Source: Candidatus Aerophobota bacterium (GTDB lineage Bacteria > Aerophobota > Aerophobia > Aerophobales > B3-G15). Taken from it: a DNA stretch of 6,678 nt. The position numbers and the translations under genes were made by a program. The notes beneath the pieces were generated by a model. The model did no database searches. It was not told the origin of the DNA and saw only the letters and a program-made list of their open reading frames with translations. Shown piece after piece: positions 5,821-6,678 of the stretch (positions are counted from its first letter, which is position 1; each line of letters opens with the position of its first letter). Location of the stretch: positions 1-6,678 of the forward strand of contig QMQA01000068.1 in the NCBI GenBank assembly GCA_003648845.1. The letters are read 5' to 3'.

Positions 5821-6678
5821 TTGAACAGAACATCACCCAGAAATCTGGTTATTGTGGAATCTACAGCCAAGGCCAAAACTATAAATAAATTTCTGGGACC
5901 GGCTTATCAGGTGGAATCCTGTCTGGGTCATATAAAAGATCTGCCTAAAAACCGGTTAGGAGTAGATATAAATAATGAATTTAAACCAACCTATGTTTTG
6001 ATTCCCGGAAAAAAGAAGATAGTTGAGAAATTGAAAAAATTAAGCAGTAAGGCGGACAAGGTTTTCCTGGCAACTGATATGGATAGGGAAGGGGAGGCTA
6101 TCTCCTGGCATCTTTCTCAGGAACTCAATCATAAAAAGCAGTTCCGCGTTGTTTTTAACCAGGTTACCAAAGAAGTTCTAAAAAAAGCTATAGAAAATCC
6201 AGGCCAGATAGATATAAATAAGGTGGATGCTCAGCAGGGAAGACGTGTACTGGACAGATTAGTGGGATACAAGCTATCACCACTTTTGTGGGATAAGGTT
6301 AAGATGGGTTTATCTGCTGGAAGGGTCCAATCAGTAGCAGTTAGACTTTTGTGTGAGAGAGAGGAGGAGATTGAAAAATTTGTTCCTGTGGAGCACTGGA
6401 ATATTTCAGTTATTTTCCGAAATGAAAACGGAAACAGGATAGAGGCTACTCTTTGCCACATTAACAACAAAAAACCAAAAATCCAAAATGAAAAAACTGT
6501 AAAAGAGATAGTCAAAGGAATAATAGAGGGAGAGTATAAGGTTTATAAGGTTGCCAAAACCCGGAGCAAAAAGTCTCCTTATCCGCCTTTTACCACCAGT
6601 ACTCTTCAACAGGTAGCAAGTTATTATCTAAGATTTTCCCCGGCAAAGACCATGAAAATAGCCCAGGACCTTTACGAG
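5821..6678 (+). CDS. topA: DNA topoisomerase I, type IA (N-terminal part, 3' end outside window)
   Basis: Topoisomerase I relaxes negative supercoils by cutting and rejoining one strand. The frame is open from the TTG at 5821 to the last base, giving 286 residues of an expected 650-850 or more. The TOPRIM domain comes first: RNLVIVESTAKAKTINKFLG (residues 7-26) with the catalytic Glu13, then ATDMDREGEAISWHL (84-98) with metal-binding Asp86, Asp88 and Glu90. Next come QQGRRVLDRLVGYKLSPLLW (138-157) and GLSAGRVQSVAVRLLCERE (163-181), the classic domain IV signature, and then PPFTTSTLQQVAS (255-267). The window stops at AQDLYE, shortly before the expected GxITYMRTDS segment with the active-site tyrosine, which therefore cannot be checked. 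SPAKA is STAKA here and TDPDREGE is TDMDREGE, mild variants. Two bases separate it from dprA. C-terminal zinc fingers, if any, lie outside. Reverse gyrase is unlikely since the protein begins directly with TOPRIM. Confidence 0.96.
   Translation, partial: MNRTSPRNLVIVESTAKAKTINKFLGPAYQVESCLGHIKDLPKNRLGVDINNEFKPTYVLIPGKKKIVEKLKKLSSKADKVFLATDMDREGEAISWHLSQELNHKKQFRVVFNQVTKEVLKKAIENPGQIDINKVDAQQGRRVLDRLVGYKLSPLLWDKVKMGLSAGRVQSVAVRLLCEREEEIEKFVPVEHWNISVIFRNENGNRIEATLCHINNKKPKIQNEKTVKEIVKGIIEGEYKVYKVAKTRSKKSPYPPFTTSTLQQVASYYLRFSPAKTMKIAQDLYE

Noticed and set aside
6076..6090. TDMDREGE instead of TDPDREGE in the TopA metal site, as a possible functional change.
   Set aside because: The acidic residues are all kept, and the residue between the two aspartates varies among TopA proteins.
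6231..6609. Two overlapping minus-strand open frames opposite topA, one with a hydrophobic, membrane-like stretch.
   Set aside because: Both are antisense to conserved TopA sequence, and the Phe/Leu-rich look comes from the complement of Lys- and Glu-rich codons.

Overview
The window is a compact stretch of bacterial chromosome read entirely on the + strand. It holds eight consecutive protein genes: lysS (3' part only), ilvE, ilvC, ilvN, ndk, a DUF1015-family gene, dprA and topA (5' part only). Spacers are 2 to 16 bases, and two junctions overlap (4 bases at ilvC/ilvN, 11 bases at DUF1015/dprA). I see no internal terminator, promoter, RNA gene, mobile element or CRISPR array, so the block reads as one transcription unit entering from the left and leaving on the right. 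No gap exceeds 16 bases, so there is no unexplained non-coding stretch.

Organism: DprA, IlvN with the two-part AHAS small-subunit layout, class II LysRS and TopA with a TOPRIM start make this a bacterium. The DNA is A+T-rich by eye, arginine is written mostly AGA/AGG, and start codons include GTG (ilvC) and TTG (topA). DUF1015 is, as I recall, frequent in anaerobes and deep-branching or candidate phyla. I infer an anaerobic, possibly thermophilic, little-cultured lineage, but cannot name the phylum.

Layout: 2-589 is the catalytic C-terminal part of lysyl-tRNA synthetase. 606-2982 is a branched-chain amino acid segment: aminotransferase, ketol-acid reductoisomerase and the regulatory subunit of acetohydroxyacid synthase. 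The catalytic AHAS subunit (ilvB) and the dehydratase (ilvD) are absent from the window. 2991-3446 is nucleoside diphosphate kinase. 3454-4731 is the uncharacterised DUF1015 protein. 4721-5818 is DprA, the RecA loader and ssDNA-binding protein of natural transformation. 5821-6678 is the TOPRIM and early domains of topoisomerase I, cut before its catalytic tyrosine.

Most of this is ordinary housekeeping. The points that stand out are a ketol-acid reductoisomerase whose cofactor-specificity loop is acidic rather than basic and serine-rich (suggesting NADH use), an ilvE-ilvC-ilvN order with no ilvB, a DUF1015 protein with a DGHHR motif like that of ParB/SerK-type nucleotide-using proteins, an Ndk with Arg at a usually Thr nucleotide-site position, and a LysRS with a shortened segment before motif 3. 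I found no clear evidence of a wholly new system.
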